Shown: piece after piece, positions 19,401 to 29,900 of the stretch | Layout: each line of letters opens with the position of its first letter | Numbering within the stretch: position 1 is the first letter of the stretch | NCBI RefSeq assembly: GCF_946479765.1 | Contig: NZ_CAMLHO010000012.1 | Span: 1 to 64,000 of the forward strand | Origin: an uncultured Aliivibrio sp. | Lineage (GTDB): Bacteria > Pseudomonadota > Gammaproteobacteria > Enterobacterales > Vibrionaceae | Reading direction: 5' to 3' | DNA length: 64,000 nt | Notes under the pieces: model-generated | What the model saw: the letters and a program-made list of their open reading frames with translations, nothing else | Told to the model about the DNA's origin: nothing | Database searches by the model: none | Translations under genes and position numbers: made by a program

Positions 19401-19827
19401 TTGACCCACTTATTCCCTGTAGCTTTGCTTGAAATAAATCATTGGCTTTACCAAAGTCATGAAACAAGCCTGCAATGCTGGTGGCATTCGCAATCACTTC
19501 TAGCTTATCCCAACCGTTTTCCCATTCTTTATGATCAAGATTCAAACTGGTTCGATTCACTGGCACTACGCCTTCGGTATTAAATTTCAAACGATTTCCT
19601 ACCACCCATAAAAACTGGCTGCGAGATCGTGATCGTATCCAATGACAACTCACCGCAGTGCTTTTACTCGCCGTTTGGCGCAGCATTTTCTTGACCGTTA
19701 GCAGGCCATCTTCGGTAATAATGGTCTGCCATGTGTTATCACCAATGCGGTTTGCAAAGGCATCTAATACTCTACGTGTTTTCTTTAAGGCATTTTTCTC
19801 GCACTGAGAAACAAAAGTAACCATCAT
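16423..19827 (-). CDS. cas3f: Type I-F Cas2-3 fusion (Cas3f nuclease-helicase)
   Basis: 1134 aa; HD motif GLFHDFGKANDLFQ, helicase motif STGCGKTIANARIMYAL, DEPDD, SSATLPP, QLAGRIQRHRQ; N-terminal Cas2-like part. Confidence 0.96.
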   Translation of the reverse strand: MMVTFVSQCEKNALKKTRRVLDAFANRIGDNTWQTIITEDGLLTVKKMLRQTASKSTAVSCHWIRSRSRSQFLWVVGNRLKFNTEGVVPVNRTSLNLDHKEWENGWDKLEVIANATSIAGLFHDFGKANDLFQAKLQGISGSKGEPYRHEWISLRLFEAFVKGKTDQEWLSELSEIDRSENANNTESYVLKNLHHDNGANSQSPFKSLTPFASLVAWLIVSHHRLPLPQTKRTQNVVNGNMKNWLMGVFNCDWNSSNAEQLDQIGNDTIIKNWTFSQGTPFISKTWQKQASKLAYRALKNTKLNHEQEWLKQRFVAHLSRLSLMLSDHYYSSLEAERSQLEWRDNDYLPKANTDRKATQLEGRAVFKQQLDEHNIGVAHNAMHFALNLPALKYALPAIGQHKLFSRNAPKKFAWQDKSYKAAKEYARLSEKQGFFGINMASTGCGKTIANARIMYALADEREGCRFSVAVGLRTLTLQTGDSYRDLLKLGDDELAVLIGSQAVKTLHQVNKESNKEKPSSGSESSDDFFEQLFISYDGQIYDGRLKHWLKGNPKLEQLLSAPVVVSTIDHLMPATESLRGGKQIAPMLRLLTSDLILDEPDDFGLEDLPALCRLVNWAGMLGSRVLLSSATLPPSLISALYHAYLAGRKHFNEANFPEGELQSVVCGWFDENKSHVTEIKSPDAFTEENDIFVQKRIKKLNENKKILRKGELVTVHLDDELSEKKDDNHIYQLVAATIHSQIHQLHDSHHVKHSSGRKVSCGVVRMANIDPMINVMKCLSEISPQDDYSIHFCVYHSQFPLAVRSHKENRLDNTLTRYDEAQLWQQPEIIAALNTTTTTNNIFVVVGTSVVEVGRDHDYDWGIAEPSSLRALIQLAGRIQRHRQQEPSSSNLIVLNKNIRALKGNSTAYCKPGFESKDLPLSTHDLNELLNGELESISAISRIQQPKITKKEIKLAENKKVAVGVNSFVMQEHRALKLALGLPSSPNGKGQQVQYYQSDKEALLWWKDNYHADWYGEFINQTQFRKSDPQEEFILCQADEWGDLGWHQKDTTQKKWVFTPQNHRVLTQSIELSEGNYWWMNTDAETIYSNLAEQLEQTVIITGQYFGGISLRAAKKDGQEFIWNWHEQLGVFNT

Positions 19828-20825
19828 AGAGTGTGCTCTCCACCATCAATGTGCTTTTGTTTTTGATACGACAACGCCACTTCTTTCACGGTATCAAACA
19901 TGAAATCCAACACTTTGTGATCGGTAAATGCTTGCAGTACTTGTTGGCGAAACTCTTGCTCTGTGTCGTTTTCTTTGGCACAAATAAACGCCCACGGCAG
20001 CACGATGGTGTCTTTTATTAAATCCGCAACATCAAAAACTAATGCGCCTCGGCGAGTCTTGCCATGCATTACGGCAAAACCGTGAGGAATGCCTAATACC
20101 CACAATGTTGTCGCTGCCAAGCCATACGCCAAATAGTTACCATGATTCAAAAAATCATTAGCTTTGTCGGTTGATTGATGTTGTCTTTTAAAGTCTTGTA
20201 ACTGGACATTGTTAGCGGCAAATTTATATAAATACTTCGTCAGCTGTGCCTCAGTTAATAATAAATCACTCTGCTTTGTTGCGGCTTCTGTACGTTCTTC
20301 AAACCGTTCAAACGCGGCTTGTAGTCCAGTATCTTTTACATTAAAGCCTTCTTGCTTTAACTCTCTGTCTTTTCCCCAAACTTTTTGTAAAAAACTTAAT
20401 CTTGCTTGCTGGAATGCTTTTGCTGCTGCCAAGCGTTTTTCGTCATCAAACCAGAATGACATCCATCCTTGTAAATACTCTGTCGGGCGATATTCACTTT
20501 GTGGAGTAAACCATTCTATCGGTTGCTCGGCATCATTTGCCATGTATAAGGGTGTTCCACCGCCACCACTAAAACCAACAAGAACACCTGCTTGAGCTAA
20601 CATTCGCATTGCAGCTTGGGTAATTGAAGTGCCATTGCCTAATAGCAATACAGTGGTATTGGCAATTGGGATATTAAAGTATTGATTCTCATTCTTCGCT
20701 TCTGTGAGATAAAGAACACGACCATCTTTTTGCATCACGCGACAATACTCAAGGTAGAACATATTGGCTCGCTTAGAATGCAAGATACTTTTTAGATCAG
20801 AAGACGAAAAATTGTCCATATACAT
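19824..20825 (-). CDS. cas1f: Type I-F Cas1 integrase
   Basis: Cas1f pattern SILHSKRANMFYLEYCRVMQKDGRVLYLTE...HGNYLAYGLAATTLWVLGIPHGFAVMHGKTRRGALVFDVADLIKD. Confidence 0.97.
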   Translation of the reverse strand: MYMDNFSSSDLKSILHSKRANMFYLEYCRVMQKDGRVLYLTEAKNENQYFNIPIANTTVLLLGNGTSITQAAMRMLAQAGVLVGFSGGGGTPLYMANDAEQPIEWFTPQSEYRPTEYLQGWMSFWFDDEKRLAAAKAFQQARLSFLQKVWGKDRELKQEGFNVKDTGLQAAFERFEERTEAATKQSDLLLTEAQLTKYLYKFAANNVQLQDFKRQHQSTDKANDFLNHGNYLAYGLAATTLWVLGIPHGFAVMHGKTRRGALVFDVADLIKDTIVLPWAFICAKENDTEQEFRQQVLQAFTDHKVLDFMFDTVKEVALSYQKQKHIDGGEHTL

Positions 20826-20855
20826 TACCCTTGAATGATTAATATATTCATTTTA

Positions 20856-21848
20856 CTAAACAACAAGGCCACATACTGACCCTGATCGCTCTTTTTGTAT
20901 TTTTTCTACTGCTTGAAATAAACATTGTTCTACCGAGTCTTTCAAAAAATCAGGTGACACCACAGTTACATTAGGTTGAAAGCGCATAATTTCACGTACT
21001 AATTCACGATGATCACTAAAAGAAAAACTTAAAATTAAATCTCCATTATCTTTAGTTTCGATCTGCTGATCACCATGCCATGTATGATCTAAAACCCAAG
21101 GTGCTACTGATTTATCAAAACAAAGAATTGCTTGGTGCTGAGAGCAACCAACCATAACGCCATAGCTATTTTTTAGATAAGCCTGAATACTGTCTTCAGG
21201 TAGTGGATGAAATACAACATCACTATCTTGTGCCGACATCAATCGATTTAATGAAAATATACGAATTTGATTTCGCAAGTGGCACCAAGCTAAGAGGTAC
21301 CATGCATCTTTATATAAGAAGACTTTTTGAGGTGAGAGTGTTCGTTGAGTAATGTTTTGCTGGCTGTCTTGATATTCTACATTAATACTTACTTCAGACC
21401 ATAGTGCGGTGGTTATTTGATTAAATACATCTGCATGATTAATGGTTTTTATGGCACTGAGGATTTCTATTTTATTAGCGATGCCTAAATCTGTTGCTCG
21501 ATTTTTTGTCTTTTGTAGAACGTGTTTGATCCCTTCTAGTTCTTTACTTAATGAACCGGTATGTAAATCAGTAAATAGCTTTTCTGCGGTTAATAACGCA
21601 AACCATTCTTTATCAGTAAAGTTCAGATATGGCAATGCAAGTTGAGGGCTATCAGGATCGTAAGCGTACCCTTTTAGCTCTCTATTATAGATAATTGAGG
21701 TATCAAATTCATCGTTGATTTTTCGAAGTAAGCGCTTAAGTGTCGATTCTGAGCACTCTAGCGCTTCTAATAATTGACTCTTCGATACCGGGTATCTTGA
21801 GTGACTTAGTAATCGATGAATGACGGATAAACGAGATAGCTGTTCCAT
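20856..21848 (-). CDS. WYL-domain (DeoR/HTH) transcriptional regulator
   Basis: N-terminal HTH MEQLSRLSVIHRLLSHSRYPVSKSQLLEALECSESTLKRLL and a WYL domain (LSPQKVFLYKDAWYLLAWCHLRNQIRIFSLNRL). Start at MEQLS (21848). Confidence 0.9.
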   Translation of the reverse strand: MEQLSRLSVIHRLLSHSRYPVSKSQLLEALECSESTLKRLLRKINDEFDTSIIYNRELKGYAYDPDSPQLALPYLNFTDKEWFALLTAEKLFTDLHTGSLSKELEGIKHVLQKTKNRATDLGIANKIEILSAIKTINHADVFNQITTALWSEVSINVEYQDSQQNITQRTLSPQKVFLYKDAWYLLAWCHLRNQIRIFSLNRLMSAQDSDVVFHPLPEDSIQAYLKNSYGVMVGCSQHQAILCFDKSVAPWVLDHTWHGDQQIETKDNGDLILSFSFSDHRELVREIMRFQPNVTVVSPDFLKDSVEQCLFQAVEKIQKERSGSVCGLVV

Positions 21849-21932
21849 TATTAATACTCTTATCAATAATCTATACAAAACAATAGCTTATGATAGCACC
21901 GTCTAAATAAAATGACATTCTAATTGTGGTTC

Positions 21933-23342
21933 AGGATTGATCTTTCTGTCGGCAGTGGACGATGATTCATTTGATATGCAACAACTGATTAATTTCTAAG
22001 CTGCCTGTGCGGCAGTGAACATAAAGAGCAACCCACGCTTTTGTGCCTCTTTTTTCTAAGCTGCCTGTGCGGCAGTGAACGATTCAATAACCATTTCATA
22101 AAGCTCTGAAACTTTCTAAGCTGCCTGTGCGGCAGTGAACGTACTTTCGTGATCGTCAGTGTAAGTATCGATTTTCTAAGCTGCCTGTGCGGCAGTGAAC
22201 GATACGCGAGCATTAACAGCTTCGTCGCTAGCTTTCTAAGCTGCCTGTGCGGCAGTGAACTGCTCGCAGATTTGACGAGCCGCCATAATTACTTTCTAAG
22301 CTGCCTGTGCGGCAGTGAACCATGAGTCGCTATTACGGTCGGTTATGGTCGTTTTCTAAGCTGCCTGTGCGGCAGTGAACATTAAAACCTTTCGGACAGG
22401 TGATTATTGTTGATTTCTAAGCTGCCTGTGCGGCAGTGAACGTTTTTACAAAACAACGTCATTATCATTAAATTTTCTAAGCTGCCTGTGCGGCAGTGAA
22501 CTTTATCGCTGTTTACGCTCATTGGTTCGAATTTTTCTAAGCTGCCTGTGCGGCAGTGAACATTGACCGACTGCGTGTTGTTTCGCTTGCACATTTCTAA
22601 GCTGCCTGTGCGGCAGTGAACTATTTGCTACTCATCAAAGCATAATAACAGATTTTCTAAGCTGCCTGTGCGGCAGTGAACATTTATCCATCTAAATCAA
22701 TCACAACAATTAATTTCTAAGCTGCCTGTGCGGCAGTGAACAACTTCTTGCTCATCTTCATCAACCGTCTTTTTTTCTAAGCTGCCTGTGCGGCAGTGAA
22801 CGTGATAAACACCTGTTTATTGCCGATACGGGTTTTCTAAGCTGCCTGTGCGGCAGTGAACAGCAAAGCAAAAACAACTGTTAAATTTCTATATTTTCTA
22901 AGCTGCCTGTGCGGCAGTGAACAGCATTATTTAACAGGTAAGGCAACTCGGAATTTTCTAAGCTGCCTGTGCGGCAGTGAACTGCATTACGTTACGTTCG
23001 TAATCGTTGGACTGTTTCTAAGCTGCCTGTGCGGCAGTGAACGTTGAGCTACGTCAGCCCTAACTCTAACCACATTTCTAAGCTGCCTGTGCGGCAGTGA
23101 ACACCTTAAGTACCTTGACACGACACGGTGTTGATTTCTAAGCTGCCTGTGCGGCAGTGAACTTTACGTAAAGACTCTTCACCCTGACTTAACATTTCTA
23201 AGCTGCCTGTGCGGCAGTGAACTTGCTCACTAACTCTAATTGTCGCCGTCCAGTTTTCTAAGCTGCCTGTGCGGCAGTGAACATTATTTCCCACAGGGGA
23301 ACTGCCGGACACTATTTCTAAGCTGCCTGTGCGGCAGTGAAC
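21933..23342 (-). CRISPR. Type I-F CRISPR array 2: 23 full repeats plus a degenerate terminal repeat, 23 spacers
   Basis: Same 28-nt repeat; first full repeat 21993-22020, last 23315-23342; degenerate trailer repeat 21933-21960 (...GTCGGCAGTGGAC); two 33-nt spacers. Confidence 0.99.
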
Positions 23343-23480
23343 TATAGAATATCAGCACAAAAATAAGTTACAACAAGTAGATACATAAAAATACACGTTT
23401 TCACCTAATTTTTCTAGCTCTCATAACCTACTGATTTTATGGTTTAATTTTTTAAACGGATTTTTTAGGTTATTTAAGCA
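23343..23480 (-). promoter_or_regulatory. Leader of CRISPR array 2
   Basis: tatagaatatcagcacaaaaataagttacaacaagtagata... near-identical to the array 1 leader start. Confidence 0.85.
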
Positions 23481-23582
23481 TATAAACAATAGAGAGTTTT
23501 AAATCACAAGTAGAACTTAAATGAATCAATATAAAAGAGAATAATGTGCAGATAATTACTTGAATTGGTATATACATTAAAA

Positions 23583-23616
23583 AAGGCCATTATTGGGGGA
23601 ACAATAACGGCCTTAA
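23583..23616. terminator. Intrinsic terminator
   Basis: AAGGCC(a)TTATTG gggga acaATAA(c)GGCCTT hairpin after the small ORF. Confidence 0.6.
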
Positions 23617-23636
23617 AAATACATAGCTGGTTTACT

Positions 23637-23885
23637 TTAGTGTAAGTGTCTCTTCGTTATTTCACATGAAAGAGTCTCATGATCAAATAAGAAGCGAAAT
23701 GCATGAGAATTAAAATATTTCCCATCACTCCAGAGAACTTCACCAAAGATCTTGCAGAGATCCATGTCTGATGCTGAACCTTTCTTATCAATTAATCCAA
23801 TAACAGATAAAACTTGGCTCTCTATATCCTTGGGACAATTTTTAATTGACCATTTATGAGTCATACTCATTTTTTCCATAATCAC
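23637..23885 (-). CDS. Hypothetical protein
   Basis: 82-codon ORF with plausible start and a downstream terminator; no family recognised. Confidence 0.55.
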   Translation of the reverse strand: MIMEKMSMTHKWSIKNCPKDIESQVLSVIGLIDKKGSASDMDLCKIFGEVLWSDGKYFNSHAFRFLFDHETLSCEITKRHLH

Positions 23886-24135
23886 TAGCCTAATGTGTTT
23901 TTATTTTATTGTGAATCAATTCACGGGAAGCAGTTTAACTGAACCGTAACCTAAAACCAAGCTTTTTGTGACTTAAGTCTCATAAAGTAATAAAAACGAT
24001 TAATAATAGAACTATTAACAATCAATTCTCACAAACAACACACTTAGTTTTTCACATAAAAAAAACATAAAAAAAGCGAGTAAAAGTATACTCGCCTTTT
24101 AATACCACTTTAGTGGTATGCTAACCCTATGAGTT

Positions 24136-24495
24136 TTAAGGGTATTTTTGTTCTAAAAAAGTCATGATATCTGATGACTCATACATCCATGTTGTTTCAC
24201 CTTCTTTATCAATACGTAAACACGGTACTTTTACACGCCCTCCACCGGCTAATAATTCAGATCTATGCTGTTCATTATTTTTTGCATCACGCAGCTCGAT
24301 CTTTAATGATTGACGTTTAATTGTTCGGCGAACCTTCACACAAAATGGGCATGCTTCAAATTGGTATAATGAATAGTTAGCCGTTTCTACATCTATTTCT
24401 GCTTGCTTCTCTGATGCTCGTTTTACACCCGATGGTGAAAATACACAATCCAAGCCTAAAATGACTTTCCCAAGCACGAAACGAATTAATTTCAT
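24136..24495 (-). CDS. Glutaredoxin / GST N-terminal domain protein
   Basis: YSLYQFEACPFCVKVRRTIKR with CPFC active site; RVKVPCLRID; YESSDIMTFLEQKY. Confidence 0.9.
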   Translation of the reverse strand: MKLIRFVLGKVILGLDCVFSPSGVKRASEKQAEIDVETANYSLYQFEACPFCVKVRRTIKRQSLKIELRDAKNNEQHRSELLAGGGRVKVPCLRIDKEGETTWMYESSDIMTFLEQKYP

Positions 24496-24590
24496 GTTTA
24501 CTCTCCTAGTAATGCAATCTAATTGATTATAATTGTTATTTCTTTTTGAAGTGTTCGGATTGTAACAGTTTCATTTCATTGAACATACAA

Positions 24591-24630
24591 AAAAGCCCCA
24601 AATAGATAAGACTCTAAATGGGGCTTTCAA
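24591..24630. terminator. Intrinsic terminator
   Basis: AAAAAGCCCCA...TGGGGCTTTC hairpin between the glutaredoxin and putP. Confidence 0.7.
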
Positions 24631-24652
24631 TTTAAACTGTGATTACATTGAT

Positions 24653-26149
24653 TTATTCAAATTCAGTTAAGTTACGCTCAAATTGTTCATGCTGTTTACG
24701 CACTTTTTCTTCTGGCTCACCTGTTAATTTACTTACTGCAATAATAGCCACAGTTGCAAAGATGATCCCTGGAACAATTTCATATACATCAAACATGCCG
24801 CCAGTTAACTGCTTCCAAATAACAATAGTAAAGCCACCAACAACAATACCAGCAAGTGCACCATTACGGTTCATTCCTTTCCAGTACAAACTTAGAATGA
24901 TTGCAGGACCAAATGCAGCACCAAAACCAGCCCACGCATAAGATACAAGACCAAGTACAGAGCTATCAGGGTTCATCGCTAATGCAAGTGCAACCAGTGA
25001 TAAACCAATAACAGCAAAGCGACCTACGTTAACGATTTCTTTACTCGTTGCATCTTTCTTAACTAATTGTTTGTATAAATCTTCAGACAATGCAGAAGAT
25101 GAAACTAATAATTGTGAATCCGCTGTACTCATGATTGCCGCTAAAATCGCCGCTAACAAAACACCTGCAATTGCTGGATGAAAAATCGCGTTAACTAATA
25201 ACATGAAGACTTTCTCACCATCGATCACTTCACCAGCCATTGACCCATTAACGTAAAGTAAACCAACCAAGCCAACTAATACCGCACCTGCCATTGAAAG
25301 CGCAGTCCAAACTACTGCAATACGACGAGCAGCTGTTAGATCTTTATTTGAACGAGATGCAAGGAAACGTGCCAAAATGTGTGGCTGTCCAAAATAACCT
25401 AGCCCCCAAGCCGCTAACGAAATAATCGCAATCGCACTTAATGGCTTACCATCCATACCGGTCCATAATGTCATCAACTCTGGATTAATGGCTGTTAAAT
25501 CCGCACTTAATTGGCCAAGGCCTCCTTGCATTGCTGCGATTGGAACAATCATTAGTGCAGCAGACATTAATAACCCTTGAACTAAATCCGTCCAAGCTAC
25601 TGCTAAGAATCCACCAAATAAAGTATACGATACAACACAAAGCGTTCCGATCACGACCGCAACTTTGTAATCAAGACCGAATACAGTTTCAAATAACTTG
25701 CCGCCAGCAACTAAACCTGAACTGGTATAGAAAAGGAAAAAAAGAAGAATAAACAATGCAGAAATTGTCTGGATAAGTTTTGAATTATCGTTAAAACGAC
25801 GAGATAAGAACTCAGGTAAAGTAAGCGCATCATCTGTTGTTATACTGTACGTTCTTAAACGTTTAGCACAAATCAGCCAATTCAACCAAGTTCCTAGTAA
25901 TAGACCACCAGCAAGCCATAGTGACTCAAGTCCTGCCGCATAAGCGTATCCAGGTAAACCAAGCAGTAACCAGCCACTCATGTCAGAAGCTCCAGCAGAT
26001 AATGCCGCAGGCCAAGGACCTAATGTACGACCACCTAAAAAGTAATCCGATGAACTGCTTGTTTGCTTATATGCGTATACACCAATCGCAAGCATCACTA
26101 TCAGGTAGGCGATAAACGTACCTGTAATGGCAAAATTATTTTCTATCAT
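24653..26149 (-). CDS. putP: Sodium/proline symporter
   Basis: SSF family: SDYFLGGRTLGPWPAALSAGASDMSGWLLLGLPGYAY and FGGFLAVAWTDLVQGLLM; in a cluster with putA. Confidence 0.95.
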   Translation of the reverse strand: MIENNFAITGTFIAYLIVMLAIGVYAYKQTSSSSDYFLGGRTLGPWPAALSAGASDMSGWLLLGLPGYAYAAGLESLWLAGGLLLGTWLNWLICAKRLRTYSITTDDALTLPEFLSRRFNDNSKLIQTISALFILLFFLFYTSSGLVAGGKLFETVFGLDYKVAVVIGTLCVVSYTLFGGFLAVAWTDLVQGLLMSAALMIVPIAAMQGGLGQLSADLTAINPELMTLWTGMDGKPLSAIAIISLAAWGLGYFGQPHILARFLASRSNKDLTAARRIAVVWTALSMAGAVLVGLVGLLYVNGSMAGEVIDGEKVFMLLVNAIFHPAIAGVLLAAILAAIMSTADSQLLVSSSALSEDLYKQLVKKDATSKEIVNVGRFAVIGLSLVALALAMNPDSSVLGLVSYAWAGFGAAFGPAIILSLYWKGMNRNGALAGIVVGGFTIVIWKQLTGGMFDVYEIVPGIIFATVAIIAVSKLTGEPEEKVRKQHEQFERNLTEFE

Positions 26150-26264
26150 TTTATTTCCTTTATTTAATTGGCAGTAAATTTAACGTCGTTACTACTATGT
26201 ATGAGCATCAAGGCCCTATTGTTATGGTGCAATAACGACGATGGGACATGTAATTATTAACTTG

Positions 26265-26990
26265 TTAGTGGTTACCGCCTCCAAGTTCTAGCAGCGTTGC
26301 ATTGCCACCAACTGCTGTCACATTGATTGTTCGAGTACGCTCTGTGATAAAGCGTAGAACAAAATGAGGATCAGTAATATTTGCTAAACGCTCTTGGTCT
26401 GTTTCTGCGATCAATTGCGCTAATAATCCATCTCGTTTTGCTAATTGTTGATTAAGCTGTATTTCTTTTTGTTTACTTCCTACAAAGCAAACTCCAGCTA
26501 ATCGAACATCATCGACATCTGTTTCTGTTGTATTTACCTGTTGAACCGTAAATTTTGGTACCTTTGCTTGATGCAAACCTTTAACAATAACAGAGGCAAT
26601 CATTACCTCCTCATTTTTAAGGCCAACAATAATAGCGTTTCCAGCTGCTAATGCCGCAGTTATTTGCCCAACGATGGCAACAACTGATGCTTTATTATCC
26701 GATGTGATATAAAAAAAACCTCTTGACGCCGTATAGAGTTCGTTACTTTCACCTGTTGGCCCCGGCATCAACTCTGTTTCTGCTATCAAACTCAACGCTC
26801 TTTGACATTGAAAGCGCACCATTTTTGCAGCAAGCACACCAAAATCAGGATGTTCAGCTAAATAATTAGACCATTGAAGTAGCTTTTCTATACGCTGAGA
26901 AAATGAATGCTCAGCCCACTCGGCATGGCCTTGAGAAAGAGCTGAATCAATAATCTGAGTAATAGTTGTCATGAGGTTCTCCTTTCTCAT
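26265..26990 (-). CDS. Truncated aldehyde-dehydrogenase-superfamily-like protein of the put operon (probably non-catalytic)
   Basis: AIVGQITAALAAGNAIIVG and VAGVCFVGSKQ resemble ALDH Rossmann motifs, but the catalytic-Cys region is absent. Confidence 0.65.
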   Translation of the reverse strand: MRKENLMTTITQIIDSALSQGHAEWAEHSFSQRIEKLLQWSNYLAEHPDFGVLAAKMVRFQCQRALSLIAETELMPGPTGESNELYTASRGFFYITSDNKASVVAIVGQITAALAAGNAIIVGLKNEEVMIASVIVKGLHQAKVPKFTVQQVNTTETDVDDVRLAGVCFVGSKQKEIQLNQQLAKRDGLLAQLIAETDQERLANITDPHFVLRFITERTRTINVTAVGGNATLLELGGGNH

Positions 26991-29900
26991 TTATTCGATA
27001 CAAAATTAGATGCAACTGCTTGGGTGTAGCGGAATAAATAACGCGGCCCACCCGCTTTTGGTCCTGTCCCTGATAACCCTTGCCCGCCAAATGGTTGCAC
27101 TCCAACAACCGCTCCAACTTGATCACGATTGATGTAACAGTTTCCTACCTTACTATTTTTCTCAATACGGCTATAAGTCACTTCATTACGACTATGAATC
27201 CCCATTGTTAAGCCAAATCCTGTTGCATTAATATCTGCAACCATTTGGTCTAATTCACTCGCTTTAAAACGCACAATATGAAGAATGGGACCAAACTGTT
27301 CATTTTCTAATTGGGTAATTGAGTCAATCTCAAACGCACTCGGTGGTACAAAGTCCCCTTTTTCAGACCAATCAGGCAATGTCGCTTGAGCGATAAGTTT
27401 GCCTTCTTTTGTCATTCGCTCAATGTGCGCTAAGAGCTTTTCTTTTGCTTTTGTATCTATTACAGGCCCAACATCGGTACTATGTAGCTCAGGTAGGCCC
27501 ACACTTAATTCAGCCATCGCACCTTTAATTAGATTAATAATTCTGTCTGCAATGTCTTGCTGAATAAACAAAACCCTTAAAGCAGAACAACGTTGACCAG
27601 CAGACGCAAACGCAGAGCGCATAACATCACGCACCACTTGTTCTGGCAGTGCTGTACTGTCAACTATCATGGCATTTTGACCACCTGTCTCTGCAATAAA
27701 TGGGACTGGCGATATTCCTTGATTTTCAAACGTTCGATTGGCTAGTGTTCGATTAATTAGCTGAGCCGTTTCGGTTGAGCCCGTAAACGCAACGCCAGCC
27801 ACTCGGTGATCTGATGTTAATGGCGCTCCCACCGTTTTACCATCACCTGGTAATAAGTGAACCGCCTGTGGTGCAATGCCCGTCTCTAACAATAATTCAA
27901 TCGCTCGAACGGCAATAAGTGACGTTTGTTCAGCTGGTTTTGCAACCACGGTATTCCCGGCTACTAGTGCGGCAGTGACTTGGCCTAAGAAGATTGCTAA
28001 TGGGAAATTCCACGGACTAATACAAACGAACACACCACGGCCTTGACGTGCAATTTGATGTGAAATGTCGTCAAAACCAACAATAGTTTCTGCTGTAGTA
28101 AAATTCAGTTTTGCTTGAACCGCGTAATAGCGACAAAAATCCACTGCTTCACGTACTTCGTCAATACTGTCATGAATGGTTTTTCCTGCCTCTTTATGGC
28201 ATAACGCCACAAGTTCTGGCATATTTCCTTCAAGTTTATCAGCCAATGCATTCAAATAATCAGCACGATCTGTTACTGGGGTTTTCTGCCATATAGGGAA
28301 ATAATCATCCGCTACCGTTAATGCTGTAGATACCTGATCTTGGGAGCTCCATACTAATGAACCGGCATTATTACTGCGATCATACGGAGACGTAATTACA
28401 TGGAGTCGAGAGTCTCCATCCTTGATCATGCTTTCATAATTACGCGTATTATTAACAATAGGGCCCCCTTGCCAATAAGTATCCATTTTTGCTTTTATTG
28501 CCGCTTCAAATGGGTGCGCTTCACTCTCTACATCAAAATTAATGCTGTATGAGTTTTTACGATCAGAGAAAATATGTGGCGGTAATGGGATTAATTGATT
28601 CTCGAACGATGGGCAAGACAATAGTGTATCTACTGGATGTTCAGTCAAACTTTCAATGGGGCAATTTGCATCAACCAAACGATGAACAAACGAACTATTT
28701 GCTCCATTTTCAAGTAATCGACGAACTAAATACGGCAACAAGTCTTTATGGCTTCCGACTGGTGCATAAATTCGAACACTGCGATTGAACATGTCCAACG
28801 CATGATCGTATAACGCATCCCCCATCCCATGTAAACGCTGGAACTCAAACTCATCATGCGTTGCCATAGAAGCAATAGCTGCCACTGTATGGGCGTTATG
28901 GGTAGCAAACTGAGGAAAAATATTGCCTTTAACGTGATCACTTAATAGGTAACGAGCACAAGCAAGGTAAGACACATCTGTTGCTTCTTTTCTGGTAAAT
29001 ACTGGGTAACGAGCAAAGCCAAATTGCTGTGATATTTTCAACTCTGTATCCCAGTAAGCACCTTTTACCAAGCGAAGAGGAATCGTATCACCTTGCTCTT
29101 TTGCTAAAGCAGTTAACCAAACGAGGACTGGTAGCGCACGTTTTGAATATGCTTGTACCACGATACCAAACTTACCCCAGCCTTTAACAATATCGCTGTG
29201 ATATAGCTTCTCAAATAATTCCAGTGACAATTCTAAACGATCGGCTTCTTCTGCATCAATCGTGATACCTACATCTAATTCACGAGCACGTTCAAGAAGC
29301 TGTAAGATTGAATCACGCATTTCTCCCATTACACGGGCTTTATTCGCCGTTTCATAACGAGGATGTAATGCCGATAATTTAATCGATACGGTCGGATCAG
29401 GGGAGCCTGTTATATTAGCAGTACGGCCCACGCTCTCAATTGCCACAATGTAATCTTTGAAATATTTATGTGCATCGGATTGAGTTAATGCCGCTTCACC
29501 TAACATATCGAACGAATAGGTATAACCCTTATCGCGCATAGGTTTACCTTTCTTTTGCGCTTCTTCAATGGTTCTGCCTAATACAAACTGGTGCCCCATT
29601 ATTTTCATTGCTTGATTCATCGCTTGACGGATCACGGGTTCTGAAAACTTGTTAACTAAACGAATAATTGCATTAGAAGGCGAACCATCAGACTTAACAT
29701 CCATACTCACTACTTTACCAGTCAGTAATAACCCCCACGTTGACGCATTTACAAACGTAGAATCGGAGTTTTTAAGGTGTGATTTCCAATCAGCAACGCT
29801 CAACTTGTCACGAATAAGTGCATCAGCGGTTGTGGCATCTGGGATCCTCATCAACGCCTCAGCAAGGCACATTAATAAGATACCTTCTTTAGTATCTAAG

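Noticed and set aside
12309-21848. Possible CRISPR-associated transposon (type I-F3)
   Set aside because: cas1, cas2-3 and a full-length separate csy1 and csy2 are present, and no tniQ or tnsABC genes are seen; this is canonical I-F1.
21989-23312. Repeat-peptide ORFs in the second array
   Set aside because: Same artefact of CRISPR repeat translation.
24075-24101. Hairpin GCGAGTAAAAGTATACTCGC as a novel regulatory RNA
   Set aside because: Most simply an intrinsic terminator near convergent ends; no further support.
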